Shown: one piece after another, positions 23,680 through 35,003 of the stretch | Numbering within the stretch: the first letter of the stretch is position 1 | How the letters are laid out: each line of letters begins with the position of its first letter | Source: Hymenochaete sp. R1 | Taxonomy: Eukaryota > Basidiomycota > Agaricomycetes > Hymenochaetales > Hymenochaetaceae | Assembly (NCBI GenBank): GCA_019400425.1 | Contig: JAFREE010000003.1 | Span: forward strand, 124,001 to 188,000 | Direction: 5' to 3' | DNA length: 64,000 nt | Notes under the pieces: model-generated | The model's database searches: none | Told to the model about the DNA's origin: nothing | The model's input: the letters and a program-made list of their open reading frames with translations, nothing else | Program-made: the position numbers and the translations under genes

Positions 23680-25728
23680 TCACAAGAAGTAACGGAATCC
23701 CCTTTGAGTCTGGCCCCGCCCTCTTTCCGCCCTTTCCAATTCATTATTCAAAGACTTGAGATGCAAACGGAACAACCAGAACATCACAATTGCCGTGGTT
23801 TGTGTAGCAATGCAAATCGCGTACGACTTTTGATAAGTCGGACCCCAGCCGCTAGGGAACACGTATCTAATGGCAATTCAGCAACTCTCGGGGATAAAGC
23901 TATAGCGAGTATGTATAGCACTCACGATCCAGCGATATTCCCTAATTGAGAGAAACAGCTTACGAACGCAAGAGCGATGGCTCGCTTAGCAGGAGGCCTA
24001 GGAATTGAGTTGCTCACCCAAGGGATGATGACAACATACCCAGCGAATGAAAACGCCATTAGAAATCTAGCTTGATTATTAGTTTTGATCTTCGTTATAT
24101 CATTTGCACTTACAATGAGACATATCTAGCTGCGAGATTCATCGTTGACATGGCTATGATATAGCCGATAATGCCGATGACGAGCGGGCCGGCAATGTGG
24201 TAAAAGCGTTCCCCTTGCTTATCAGAATGCCTTGACGATATGCGTCAGTGACGAAACTTCATGCAAGGATCTTTTCGCCCACCTCGCGATAAGAAATGCA
24301 CCGATGGCTGCAATAAACCAGGGAGGTGCGACAAGAACCAATGTCACCGTCGTCCCAAAATTCAATGTCGCCGTCAACGTCGGGAAGAAAGCATTGAACG
24401 ACAATGCAATGACTTCAGACGATAACGCAAGTGCAAGCCACCATGCTTTCAAGTCTGACATTGCAAGCCAAAACGCGTGTCGTTGTCTTGTTGGCCCATC
24501 GGTTTCGATCGTCGGTATTGTAGAATGAACGTCCGCTTCATCCTGATCGCTCATGTTTAAGCCACCATCTTCTTCCATCCGGCGCATGGCTAGCTTCCTC
24601 TCCAGAGGCGAGAGCCAACGAGTAGTGGCCGGAAAGTCCGGGAGGACAAAGATAGCTAACACGGCCACTGCAATAGTGATGCTCCCTTCAATATAAAATA
24701 ACCACCTTCAGGATGATTTAATACACTGAGAAATAATATGACACGAAGCAACGCACCTCCAAGCAGACTTTCCCATCTTTCCTTGCATACCGCTGAGTAC
24801 ACCAGAAGCAAGCAACGAACCAAATGCATTGCTTATGATGTTCCCGCAGTAGAGAAGGCATATACGCAGTCCTAGCTCTGAGCGCGTGTACCATTTGCTA
24901 GAAAATGATTAAGACGAAGATGTCAATTGTATAAGAACGTTTCATACCTTATCAAAAAGATAGCTCCAGGGAAGAAAGCAGCCTCAACGAAGCCCAAGAA
25001 GAACCGAGTTACCAGTGCTCCGGTGAAGCTATGGCGATGAGGAACAACGACACAAATCAGAAATAGTCGGTGACATACTCAGTACATATGCCTTGATTGA
25101 TTTCTCCATCAGTCAATGAAAGTAATTGAAGAACGAGTGAACTTACCCGTAAGGATAGAGATAAGTCCCCAAATTATCATGCAGACCGGAAGGTAAATGG
25201 ATGGACGACCCATGTGATTCAGTAACATATTCCTTTGGATCACAATAAGCTGACGACTCGAAGACACGCTAAGTATTCCACTCACGAGGGTATCTGCATA
25301 ATAATGTATCCTACGTAGAGAATGCTAAGCAGTGTATTGAATTCTTGGCCTTCCAAATGAAGATCATCTTCGAAACCCTTCAAGCGAGCAGCTCTAAAGG
25401 TGATATGTCAATGCCTCGAAGGAAACAAAGGATAAATACCTGACTCACGCGGCATTGTTTCTGTCGATCTATCTTCTTGGTGAAATTATGAACGTGAAGA
25501 CTATCCGTAACTCACGTAATTGAGGATGTAGATGACGACGAGGATTGACATTCTGCAATCGAGCCTCCACAGCAGCTTTCTTTCCAGCCTCCGCCTCTCT
25601 TCAGCTCCTCCAAAATCGGTATCTTTATCAACGTCGGGCTTTGGTTCAGGCTCTATGGCGTCATGACTTTGGCCGAGCGCAACGACAGCAGAAGACTTGT
25701 CTTCGATAGACTCCTTGCTCGATGTCAT
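23680..25728 (-). CDS. MFS transporter, Dal5/allantoate-permease type (copy B)
   Basis: Second member of the tandem pair, same strand and 292 nt upstream of copy A. Starts MTSSKESIEDKSSAVV and again has a charged head, ERKLLWRLDCRMSIL and an early intron. Shared segments with copy A include FPTLTATLNFGTTV versus FPTLTATLGFNTT, LPDFPATTRWLSPLERKLA versus LPDFPTTTRWLTPLERKLA, and the tail RGFRYFL. The loop before the seventh helix differs clearly (copy A has a longer linker with INDEIETDNVP; copy B has MSDQDEADVHS), so the copies are not recent duplicates. Around ten introns. Substrate unknown; a plasma-membrane organic anion symporter is the family expectation. Confidence 0.9.
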
Positions 25729-26019
25729 GGCTGGAGGGGAAAAGATGGTAGCAGAGAATGAGCATGGCCAGTCAAGGATTAGTTTGAGTAAAGCGCCCGT
25801 AATGATAAGACTTGAAGAAGCAAGACTTGCGGTACATGGACGGTGAGGTAGTTGACTTCCGGCAGAGCCGGTATTTGATACTTATTTTAAATAGTCAAGT
25901 GATAGGACGGGCCGCCCGCAAGACCAATATAAAACATTCCAACTCGCTGAAGCTCAGCTGATCGCGCGCAGTCAGCTTCTTTTTGTTCGTCATTCATGAC
26001 AAGGGGCAGCAAGAAAGTA

Positions 26020-26568
26020 CTATAGATAAACTCCAACATCATCCGTGTTTTCTGGCGTCGGGGATTCTATGCTTCGTAGGGGCTGAGGAAGAACTGAGGA
26101 GGCTTCAGAGGGCCCGTCGCGTACATTGAACCTCGATAGTGTTTGTGTGTGCCTGAGAGGGGATGGCGAGTAATGTACACTTCGCATTTTGGCGTTATTC
26201 TCTTCTAGAACCATTTCCAACATGCGGATCCGCTCTTCCTGCGACGCGCTATTTGCATCGTCGATGCATAAGCAATGCGGTGAGAACACAGACTCCTTAA
26301 AGGACCACACACATAACTTCTTTATTTTCCACGAAGGCTTGATAGAGATCCTTGTCTTCGTCGTCCACCAAGGCCAATTGGAGAGCTCCTTGGGTCTCAT
26401 GAAGGCGAGCGAGAGAGTTCTGAAGTCGTGAAATTTCTGATTGAGATTTTCAGAATAGCCGCCAAGAAACACGAGCGTCAAAGTACCTTGAGTTATCGTT
26501 GGAATGTCTAGTTGTTGCGCTTGATCATATGTGAACGGCTGAGGATACCTTGGCTCGAAAGAAGTCAT
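26020..26568 (-). CDS. Small coiled-coil protein, unknown function
   Basis: Three exons on the minus strand starting MTSFEPRYPQPFTYDQ (ATG at 26568-26566) give about 140 residues. The middle, EISRLQNSLARLHETQGAL then DLYQAFVENKEVIASQEERI, is a clear heptad coiled coil; the ENKEVI-SQEERI segment looks conserved-protein-like but I cannot name the family. The C-terminal third is Ser/Pro-rich and ends DDVGVYL. Splicing is supported by frame: donor at about 26489 restores ITQEISRL, and the second intron makes the codon for Ile in EVIASQ. An in-frame upstream ATG (26649) exists but adds an unlike sequence. Confidence 0.65.
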   Translation of the reverse strand: MTSFEPRYPQPFTYDQAQQLDIPTITQGTLTLVFLGGYSENLNQKFHDFRTLSLAFMRPKELSNWPWWTTKTRISIKPSWKIKKLCVWSFKESVFSPHCLCIDDANSASQEERIRMLEMVLEENNAKMRSVHYSPSPLRHTQTLSRFNVRDGPSEASSVLPQPLRSIESPTPENTDDVGVYL

Positions 26569-26773
26569 CGTTGGTTGGAAGCAAGTGAACCAGTTGCATA
26601 GGATCGGTTTCATCTCAGGTCCCGAAAACCACGCGCCCGAAAATAGCAAATGATCAGCGTAGTTACGTCATAAGGTGAGCATAGACTGGATCAGTGGATG
26701 CGGTGGACTTTTGACTTTTGTCCTTCTCCGGCGACTTCACCAATTTTCCGTTGGCTACCAGTAATACGCAAAC

Positions 26774-27608
26774 ATGGCGACTTTTGACCCATTCCCAACA
26801 CTTCTGCTTTCGCTAGCTCGTAGCCCGGTCACTGCGGTTGGACTGCCGTTATGCACTGGTTTGTTGAGTGGGTTCCCTACGTCCAAGGTCGTGAAAGGTC
26901 TTTGGTATAATGTAAGTATGTTCCACTCGCCCACTCGCTTCGAAGAAAGAAGACAGCGGATCGTTGTGTTGTACAATAGGGTCTGGTCTCTCCACCAGGA
27001 AGGCCGCCAAATGCAGCTTTCCCTATCGTCTGGTCCTCCTTGTACATGGGTGAGTAGTGAGAGTTTGAGAAGGTCAAAGTTCTGCTCATTTGAACTTATC
27101 CTGCTCAGGTATGGGATACGCATCTCACTTGGCGGTTAAAGCAATGGACAAAAGTCCGATCCCGTCGCACAGGTGGGTCATGTAAGCTACCTCTGACGAA
27201 GGACAAGTTTGATACCAATCATAGTGCTGATGTAACTCTGGGCTTGAAATTGTATTACGCTCAACTCGGAATGAACTTGGCTTGGACGCCATTGTTCTTC
27301 CTTGCAAAGAGGGTACGGCATGCTGCTTTGTCAGTGACTGCTCCAGGCTTACATTCAGCTAGCCCGGTTTAGCACTTATTGATATCACTGCTCTCACTGG
27401 GACGGTAGCTTATATGACCGTGAGTCCAACATTTTTGTACGTGAGCAACGTTTCACAAGATCATCTACAGAAACTCTTGCATGGTCCTACAAATGGAGTT
27501 TCAAGCTACTTCCTTGTGCCATACTGTTTATGGCTTGGCTATGCTTCGTACTTGAATGCAGGCATTTGGCTGTTGAATAGGAATCGCGATATCCCGAAGT
27601 ATGACTGA
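26774..27608 (+). CDS. TspO/MBR family membrane protein
   Basis: Homologue of the translocator protein (peripheral benzodiazepine receptor), a five-helix outer-mitochondrial or secretory-membrane protein that binds tetrapyrroles and sterols. About six short exons. Signatures: the loop LVSPPGRPPNAAFPIVWSSLYM, then MGYASHLAV, the third helix NLAWTPLFFLAKR, and the fifth segment with PYCLWLGYASYLNAGIWLLN. The N-terminus MATFDPFPTLLLSLARSPV starts the first helix. Exon ends at GTAAGT (about 26911) and GTGAGT (about 27052) are strong. It ends 72 nt from the convergent FEX gene. Confidence 0.9.
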
Positions 27609-27680
27609 TAATTCATACTTGTAAATACAGTACATTAATACAAGGCTGACTATGATATCATTATTTTTATGTGTATGTGA

Positions 27681-29027
27681 TTATATGAAAGAACATGTCC
27701 GATTATCATCAATGTGCCCGCCCCACCAAGCAGAACCTAAGACAACCAAAAGCAAGAGCTGGCCAGCACTCCAACTAAGAATGACGTACACCCACGCTCG
27801 CCTCGTTTTCAAAGCCAGAATTTCTGTAGCGAAAGTGCTAATTGTGGTCAGGCAACCACAATAGCCATCAATCAAACCCTGTAAGATTGCGCATGCCCCG
27901 GGAGAAGGCAATGTGGGCGTCCGCTGCAGCACATGAAATGTGCCAATAAGAGCAGTGCCGACAGAGTTTGCGATGAACGTTCCCAATGGAAGAAACTTCA
28001 GACGAGGCGTCAAGGTCACCGCAAGGATGTAACGGGTGAGGGTACCAGGGAAGCTGAACAACAAGGCCGCAGTTGCTTCGTGGCGAAATTTAGGTGACGC
28101 TTTGAGATACACTGGGATAGTCGCTGCATACATCAAGACAGATACTGCGCTGAAAGCATGACGTACGGGCAACGTCATCGGTCTGATCTGAGGCAAGTAT
28201 CTGGAAGCAAGGCGCGACATATGTAGTCCCAGGTTGACGGCAGCTATAGATATAGCGAGAGTAAAGATCGATTTCGAAAGCCCGTCAATTACCTGTAAGA
28301 GTACATTGCGTCAGAACAGAGTTTTTTGAAGAAAAAAAAGAAGAGAAAATCCGGCTTACGTCACGAAACCAATCTCGGTGAGAATGTCTTGTGTTTGCCC
28401 ATGAATCAAACACATCGATCTGCCAGCTCGAGAAGGTAGTCACAGAACCGCAAAATCCTTAGCAAGATAAGCCGAGCAGCTGCAATTATTGGCCTCAAAT
28501 CGCATACCAGTTGTGATTGCAGTATAAAGCGGTCCGTAGCTACGATGAAGAGTAGTGCTCCTTTAAATGACGCTGATGAATACCGGAAATGACTTTACTC
28601 ACTAAGCACCAATTTGATCTTTCAACCCTAATGCAAATCCCATGACGAAACAGCCAACAGCTTGCACCCACGCCAATGAGAAAACGGTTTGCCCATCGTA
28701 CGTCGTTATTGACAATAAACCAAGTCGAACCAGAACGCCAAATAATGATCCCGGTATCAGCGAGGCCAAGACAGGAAACTCAAATGGTTTGTAGACCTTT
28801 GGCTTCTTGGCACCGCCCTGCGATGTGCCTACGCCTTCCTGAACTTCTTCGGGCGTCGGAGGTCGTTCGATACTGTATAGAGATTCTGCATTTTCGAACC
28901 GTTCACGCTCTTGCTGTGGCGAGTCGATGGCGTCCGCAATCTCGTCTGGATCGCGGTCCACCCCTTCTGGTGTCCGAGCCTTTTCAATGTCGCCGTTACC
29001 GCTGACAGTCGCGGAAGACATGACCAC
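27681..29027 (-). CDS. FEX1: Fluoride export protein, two CrcB-like domains
   Basis: Plasma-membrane fluoride channel that protects the cell by passive export of fluoride. Minus strand; large first exon (29027-28602), short middle exons, and a final exon 28220-27681. The N-terminal ~75 residues are acidic and disordered. The first CrcB-like half has GSLFGVLVRLGL and, after an intron, GFCGSVTTFSSWQ; the second half has FPGTLTRYILAV, GTFIANSVGTALIGT and DGYCGCLTTISTFATEI, the channel signatures. Joined halves match the fused double-domain architecture of eukaryotic FEX. MSSATVSG two codons downstream is an alternative start. Confidence 0.93.
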
Positions 29028-29965
29028 TACTGAGTTCGAGACAGCGGGTGTGGTATCCTAGGCGAGGTCTCGCTTGCGCGAGTCGATGGCGATCGACAGG
29101 CGACAATTTTCTGTGCTGATGATAAAAATAGAATACCAGCCCGAATTCATTCGATATCGGGCCAGACGCGATGCCAGCGAGACCATTAAGTACCCCGAGG
29201 AATATTCCAATTCTCACCTGTTAAATCGATCCAATCAAACCATATCGTATAAGAATCAAGCCCATGCTATAAAATCAAAATATACATATTTGTCTGAGGA
29301 AATATCTGAAGCCCCATCCAAGTGCTTTGACCTCAAACAGAGCAGGGTTATACCTCACTTTTCGTTCGTTCTTGGTCGTTGCAAACAGGCAGAAAGATCG
29401 AGGAAATGAGCTCTCTTCCTTGGTACGCTTCGACCTGTAATGGTTTCATGAAGCGAAGCACTTCGCGTGAATCTCATCTTTTACGTGGCCTCTTTAGGGC
29501 AGGTTAGTAAGTTCACGTCAAGGTCAGCATAAATTTTCGCCATTTCTTATATGATATTTATATGACATTCATCAGGAATTTCGACTATAAAACGGCATGA
29601 AGCTTTCTCATAGCGAGAACAAGGGCTTATTGAAGACATCTCTGTTTTGTGTCTGAGGAAAGCGAAGCACTGCCTAGGTGTCCACAATCAATCCCGAACG
29701 GCGCATTATATCCCCCATTTTTCCTTCTCGGTCGTCGCCATGGCTAAAAGGGAATTTAGAAGCGTACAACCCTCTTGCCTTGGTTAACCAGACCTGTAAA
29801 ATGTAAGATGAAGAAGGGTCATTTGAGGCGCGACATAATTTATCTTTGTTGTTGAGGGCAGGTCTTTTCCCCGGACGCACCGCCTTCGTGAGAGGCTCAC
29901 CACGGTAACGACCGCAGGGCGCAACGAGCGCAGCAGCTTCCAACTTTTCTTTCAACCTCGAAGGT
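29028..29965. other. Intergenic between FEX1 and DUF7704 gene
   Basis: Divergent promoter region of about 940 nt. A minus-strand open frame at 29674-29985 looks partly protein-like but overlaps the start of the DUF7704 gene; it is listed under rejected. The A/T-rich part at 29230-29330 shows nothing. Confidence 0.4.
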
Positions 29966-30601
29966 ATGGTGCACACGTCGGCCATTCCTACATTCTACTA
30001 TGTCATTTTCGCTATCTGTGAACCGCTCATAACGGTGGTGGGTGGTATTGGGGGCGCTCTAAATCCGAAACAGGCCAGTAAACTCCGTTACGAAGCTCCA
30101 AATCAAATCTGATTATAATTTGAATCATAGACATATGAGTCGCAGGCACCCTGGCCTAAGGGAACAGTACCGCCGATCAACTTTCCAGTAGCGACGCATG
30201 TAACAATTCTACAAGTAAGTTCTGCAAAACCCGATACCGAGACGAGCTAAGGTTGAGTTGATTCCATTGTGCAGCTCACACACACTTGTGCTCTCCTCGG
30301 TGTCATTAACGCATTCGTTCTCACCGCATGCCGAAAACATCTCGCTTTCTCTCCTTCACTACAAGAAAAAGTCGTTGGTGCACTTCTGGCGCCCCTTCTC
30401 GTAGGTGACATACTACATATAGCCATAACCTTGTGGGCGTTAGGCGAAGAACGATGGGACTTGAGTAGTTGGAGCCCTTTGCTTTGGACGACGATAGTGA
30501 TTGGATTGGCTTTGTTTATACCCAGGGCTATGTGGCATACTGGAATCTGGCGTTACGTTGATAGGAGAGATGGTAAATTTGTAGAACGCAAGGATGAGTA
30601 G
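29966..30601 (+). CDS. DUF7704 fungal membrane protein
   Basis: Fungal four-helix membrane protein of unknown function. Exon 1 (29966-30073) encodes MVHTSAIPTFYYVIFAICEP followed by a first membrane segment; exon 2 starts at 30131 with TYESQAPWPKGTVPP; exon 3 from about 30275 carries LTHTCALLGVINAFVL, EKVVGALLAPLLVGDILH and WRYVDRRDG before the stop at 30599-30601. The layout matches DUF7704 proteins as I know them. The first intron only fits the frame if it begins with GC (AAACAG|GCCAGT) and ends at ATAG 30130, so it is a probable GC-AG intron. About 170 residues. Confidence 0.82.
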
Positions 30602-30888
30602 ATGATGCATTTTCAATTATTGTTGAATTTTATAGTCCATAGTACTGTATAAGAGGTAACATCGTGAACCTAAGACAAGTGTCAGTATCAAGGTAGACAA
30701 AGTACTGGATATTCAAAGGAAGCGCGTCATATTAGATCAAGAATGAATCACAGAGAACCAGTTGCACAGTGCCTTATAGAGGTGTCGTGTAGGTTCCCTC
30801 TACCGGAGTTCTTTTCATCCACGTTCAATAAACTTCGGTGCTTACCTTTGCAACGAATGGGCGTAGTAATATTAACTTCATTACTTAT

Positions 30889-32040
30889 TTAAGTTTTGGC
30901 GTTTCTTTGAGAGGGTTCGATGACCCGAGTTGCCATTCGTCGTGCATCCCACCAATTGAATGCCCAAGATTGGAAGAGGCCAAATGTTGCGGATGATAGC
31001 CAATAAACGATGACAGACTAAACGCCGAAATATCAATCCCTTTTTTCCGAAATCAGACAACAGGAAGACTTACACCGTCGACCATAACTCCAAATAAAAT
31101 CCGTATGACCGCTAAAGCTCTGAGCGAGCTCTGTATAGTATCCTTCATATTCGGGACAACGACTTTGCCTTTCTTATACGCCTCCTCCGCTGCAACCTTT
31201 CGTTGGTTCACAACTTCAGAGTCGCGAGCAGCGCGTTCTGCTCCAATGAACCAGCCTGCAGTCTCCACATTCGCGAGTGTCACCAGTCCCAGAGCAACGG
31301 GAAGTGTCCCCGTCGCATCTGGTTTGGCAAGTGATGTCAAAGTCGCGAAGGTCTCATCATCCAAGGGCGTGGGTCGGGTTGCGAGAGAAGCGAAAAAAGC
31401 CGTTGAACATGCGAAAAGCGGTAGTTGGGATAGAGCAGGGATAAGCATAGTTGGGATCGGAGAGCATTTGTGTTTGGCGAAGAGCTCTTTCCTTCGAGCG
31501 CTGACCTGGAGCACGATGAGTTGAACAGCGTAGGTAAAGGGCGGATGGACATACCAGAGGCGCTAAGCGCTGCAAATGCTCCTTCCTGAATTCTTCTACC
31601 GTCCCTCTCCCATACCCTGTATTTCTCATCTCCGTAGCGATACGAATGGCTTCTTCTTTTCTATATGCCTTCAACTCCGGGACGACTTCTTCTTCGAGAC
31701 GCCATTGGCGTTTCTTCGCCTTCATAGTCACCAATAAGCGCCAAAGCAATACTCCAAAATCACAGCGACTTACCCATATCGAGAACGGAACAGTGAAGGC
31801 AAGACGAGATACTATAGTCGTTATTATTATTGTCGACGCGTAAGGAGGAAAGTCGATGGGCCAAGGTAAAGCGAGTGCAAGATCAAGGAAACCGTCCTTG
31901 ACAGGTTGAAAGGCAGCTACGCCCTCCGTCCATAAGTGCCGCCTTGCTCCACCGGTTCCAAGTCGCCGTAGAGACGAAGAAGGCACAATCGTCAGCGACC
32001 TGCGGCTAGTACGAACAATGACTCCATGGCTGAGCATCAT
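30889..32040 (-). CDS. COX18: Mitochondrial inner-membrane insertase, Cox18/Oxa1 family
   Basis: YidC/Oxa1-type insertase; Cox18 exports the C-terminal domain of Cox2 across the inner membrane. Exons on the minus strand run from a start at MMLSHGVIVRTSRRS (32040), an Arg/Ser-rich sequence with no acids, as expected for a mitochondrial presequence. The core shows ITTIVSRLAFTVPFSIW, a charged helical linker (AYRKEEAIRIATEMRN), PALSQLPLFACSTAFFASL, and a last exon with SVIVYWLSSATFGLFQSWAFNW. Stop TAA at 30889-30891. Assignment to Cox18 rather than Oxa1 rests on length and the missing long basic ribosome-binding tail. Upstream in-frame ATGs up to 32121 are less likely starts. Confidence 0.82.
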
Positions 32041-32289
32041 TTGGTGATTGACGGATTTGAGTGAGTACAATAGAAGGCGCACGTCGATCAAAATCATTGG
32101 GATCTGTTTATCTTGACTCAAGTCGGGCTGCTATTACATGTACAAGAATTTACCATTTTCATTGATGGCATACAAAGCATGGCATATAGAGATTTCGAGC
32201 ATAAAACGACATATTATATGAAGAGTACAGCTGTACAAATCAATCACCATCGCGATGACCATCGCTAATTCCATCCCCCAACAACAACA

Positions 32290-33065
32290 TTAGAAGACCA
32301 AGTTATGAAGGTACTGGCCATTCTTGATACCAAAAGTCGAGCCAAGGTACACCGACAGATCCTCAACCTTCTTCACACCCGAGATAACAGCAGCATCGAT
32401 CTCCTTCTGAGTAGACGCCTTGCTTTCAGGGAACGTATCTTTCGCCTTCGGCTTGCCTCCCTCGAAAAACTCCTCCTCCACTGACTTTCCGCCCTTTGAG
32501 CTCGATCTTGCGAAGTAGGCGTCGTCTACAGTCTTGGGTAACTGGAGGAAAAAAATCAAGTTCACTGTGTTTGTTGCAGACAAAAGAATCGAAGGCATAC
32601 CTTAAAATCGCCCAAATCAATCTTCGTACTCGTCGCCAAGACGTAACCTTGGCTAACTCTCCGTAAAGGCACGCCGTTGATTTTGTATGGTCCAGTCACG
32701 AGGAGAAGACCGCTTCTGAGTTGCTCGAGGAAGACTACACGTTTGCCAGCAAAGCGACCGGACAGTAAGATGAGGATGGTGCCGGGCGTGATCGACTTTC
32801 GGAGTTTCGTGGGTTTAGAGACCTTGCGGGTCTTTTTGGGTTTACGCACGTCCTCAGCAGGGTAGTAGCGCGCAGCTTTGGATGTTGGGACGAGTCGTGT
32901 TCCTCCATTCTTTCCACCACCGATCTGCTTCTCGACATGAGCGGGCTTCTCCTCCGTGGCAGGTTTCGTCGACTTTTTGAGGCCTTTGTGTAGCCCACGC
33001 AAGGCCTTGACCCTCGAGCGGGAGTATCGACCAATCCCGGGAGTAATCTCTCTGTTGCGGGCCAT
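32290..33065 (-). CDS. RPL6: 60S ribosomal protein eL6
   Basis: Large-subunit ribosomal protein. Exon 1 (33065-32601) starts [18 protein letters not shown] and contains [24 protein letters not shown], the eL6 KOW-like core, then [18 protein letters not shown] and the end LGDFK; exon 2 (32541-32290) continues [12 protein letters not shown] and ends YLHNLVF. The intron of 59 nt has donor GTATGC and acceptor CTCCAG. Length, about 238 residues, fits fungal eL6. A further 5' UTR intron is possible upstream of the ATG. Confidence 0.96.
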
Positions 33066-33376
33066 CTATGCATAAATGAGAAGGTATAAACTCCATCAGC
33101 ATTCAAAAACATTTCGTATCTGTGCATATATCCCTACCGTTTCTTGAGTCTTCAGGTGATCGTTGCCGCCGTAAGTTTCGACTTTCAGAATCGAAGATGG
33201 ATTGGACGCGCCGATCCTCTTAGCTGTATATTTATTATTACTACTTGAAGCAGTTCTTACTCACACTGGCACGTGACTGAAAGCTCAAATGAAATGAAAT
33301 AAAAACAAAAGTGTTAGAGAACTTTGATATATATTTGTGCCTACAAAATACATGGTACGAATTGAGATCCTATCCT
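33066..33376. other. Intergenic, eL6 promoter and 3' flank of UPF0183 gene
   Basis: No gene seen. Both neighbours lie on the minus strand; the region should hold the eL6 upstream region. Confidence 0.5.
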
Positions 33377-34893
33377 TTAAAAAAGTGTTATTGATACAAT
33401 GTGATGGGTATCTGTTATCTCTAAGACAATGCCGTCGAATCCAACAAGCCCTGAGCAAAAATCAGGAGAAAACTTGGCTATGGATGTTGACACGTACGGG
33501 TTGTTGAGCTTTGTAGCGTCACTCGTTCGTCATCAGTGCGATCCAGCATCATTGAAGGCAGGTCCTCCCGCGAAGAACCTTTCAGAAATCTGGAAATCAT
33601 GTCGAACTAAATCCATGTTTAGCATTTGGATGCAATAGACTTTCTGGTGACATACTTTATCAAAGAACTTGACCCGGGGCGGAGAATCTAAGCCGGCGTC
33701 AGCAATGCTGGGAGGACCCAAGTCCCTTACTTACCATCTTCTTCATCTTCCGGAGCTCCCTCAATTTCCCAAGGACAACGTTGATACCGTTGGAACATGG
33801 GTGTGCCGGGCTACGCTTTGTTACTTATCGTTCCAAGGCGATGAACTACGCCGCTTACAATGTTCGTATGGCAGATGACTTTAAGCACAAGGTGAGTTTT
33901 CGAAGAAAGGAAGAAGTCCATCCCGTATTGAAAGTAGTTATAGAAATCTGGGCAAGGTCAAGCCAATGCTCAAGTGTTCTCACAGCAGAACGTACATCCG
34001 TCTTCAGTCGCATCCGTCGATCGGTTCTGAGAGTGTATTGCCATGCGATCATCGTCCTTATGGTATGTCCTGAGGGGTGCACCCAGGTCGCAAGTAAGAT
34101 CTTGGGCACTTGTGATCCCAATTTGAACTGCTATTGGTTTCGAGTCTGATGGATGGAAATGCATAGTAACACCATCGTGAACCTGACCGCTGAAGCGTCA
34201 AGCCATTGCATGGAAGAGCATGGAAGAGTTGCGTACCTTCGCGACAACCTGGCGCACGCTTCCTTCCATTGTTTCACACTCAACTACTTCGTCTAAAACA
34301 TCGCCACTCTCACCTAGCTCCGTATCGGCCTGAGCTACAATAACGCGCTTGACCTCCCGCTGACGGTCATCCTTAGCAGAGGGGTTCGCCATTCCAGAAC
34401 CAAAATTTCCGAAGTTATCCTCCTCAAACAGAAAGCAGACTCCAGGATACTGTAGGCCTTCCCCAGCATACGTTGGTCCGAAATGTTTATTTACATCGCT
34501 TCTCCGAAGGACTTCTTTCGGATTCGAAGACAGTAAAGGGAAGCATTTGTATGTTAAATCGACCGGAGGGCTCGAATTTGACAGTTGTCGGAGTGATATG
34601 GTCTTCAGTCTTTGGTATCGAGCAGTAAACAAAAGGTCGAGGTGGGGATTGATTCGCAGAAGAACGGGAGACAGAGCAGTGTCGGAATGAGCATCGAATT
34701 TGACCTCTACTTTCGGGAAGAGAGTCGTGTTATGGCGTAGTAGATCGATAATGGCCCAAAGGGAAGCGCCTATCTCGAAAATCCCAAGGCCTTGACCAGG
34801 ACGTAAGTCTAGTTCGAGTGGAGTGACCATTAGGACGAACAAGGTCGAAGGACAAGGACCGGTCCCTGCAACAGCTGGATTTGGAAATGACAA
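33377..34893 (-). CDS. UPF0183 (PHAF1/C16orf70-like) protein
   Basis: Eukaryotic UPF0183 family; the animal member PHAF1 joins BCAS3 at phagophores, the fungal role is unknown. Exon 1 (from 34893) has LDLRPGQGLGIFEIGASLWAI and KVEVKFDAHSDTALSP, the most conserved stretch. Later exons give MHFHPSDSKPIAVQIGITSAQDL, DFYNYFQYGMDFF, MFQRYQRCPWEIEG, DSPPRVKFFDK, LPSMMLDRTDDERVTLQSSTTR and a final exon with LVGFDGIVLEIT ending ITLF at TAA 33377-33379. All segments occur in the expected order, so I am confident of the full span although exact small-exon borders were read by eye. Starts 110 nt from the divergent histone deacetylase gene. Confidence 0.88.
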
Positions 34894-35003
34894 GGCGCGT
34901 AAAAATCACGTGTCACTCCGGTAATCGCATCTCAGTCGTCTCGCGAGTCCAACCCGCGCGCGTTCCATTCGCGTAGTTACTACTTCAACATTACCACAGG
35001 ACC
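34894..35003. promoter_or_regulatory. Shared divergent promoter, UPF0183 and histone deacetylase genes
   Basis: Only 110 nt separate the two start codons, so both genes must share core promoter and 5' UTR space. No canonical TATA box is seen. Confidence 0.5.

Noticed and set aside
29674..29985. Minus-strand open frame of 103 residues
   Set aside because: Its start overlaps the start of the well-supported DUF7704 gene on the other strand, no domain is recognised and there is no splice or homology support; kept only as a remote possibility.
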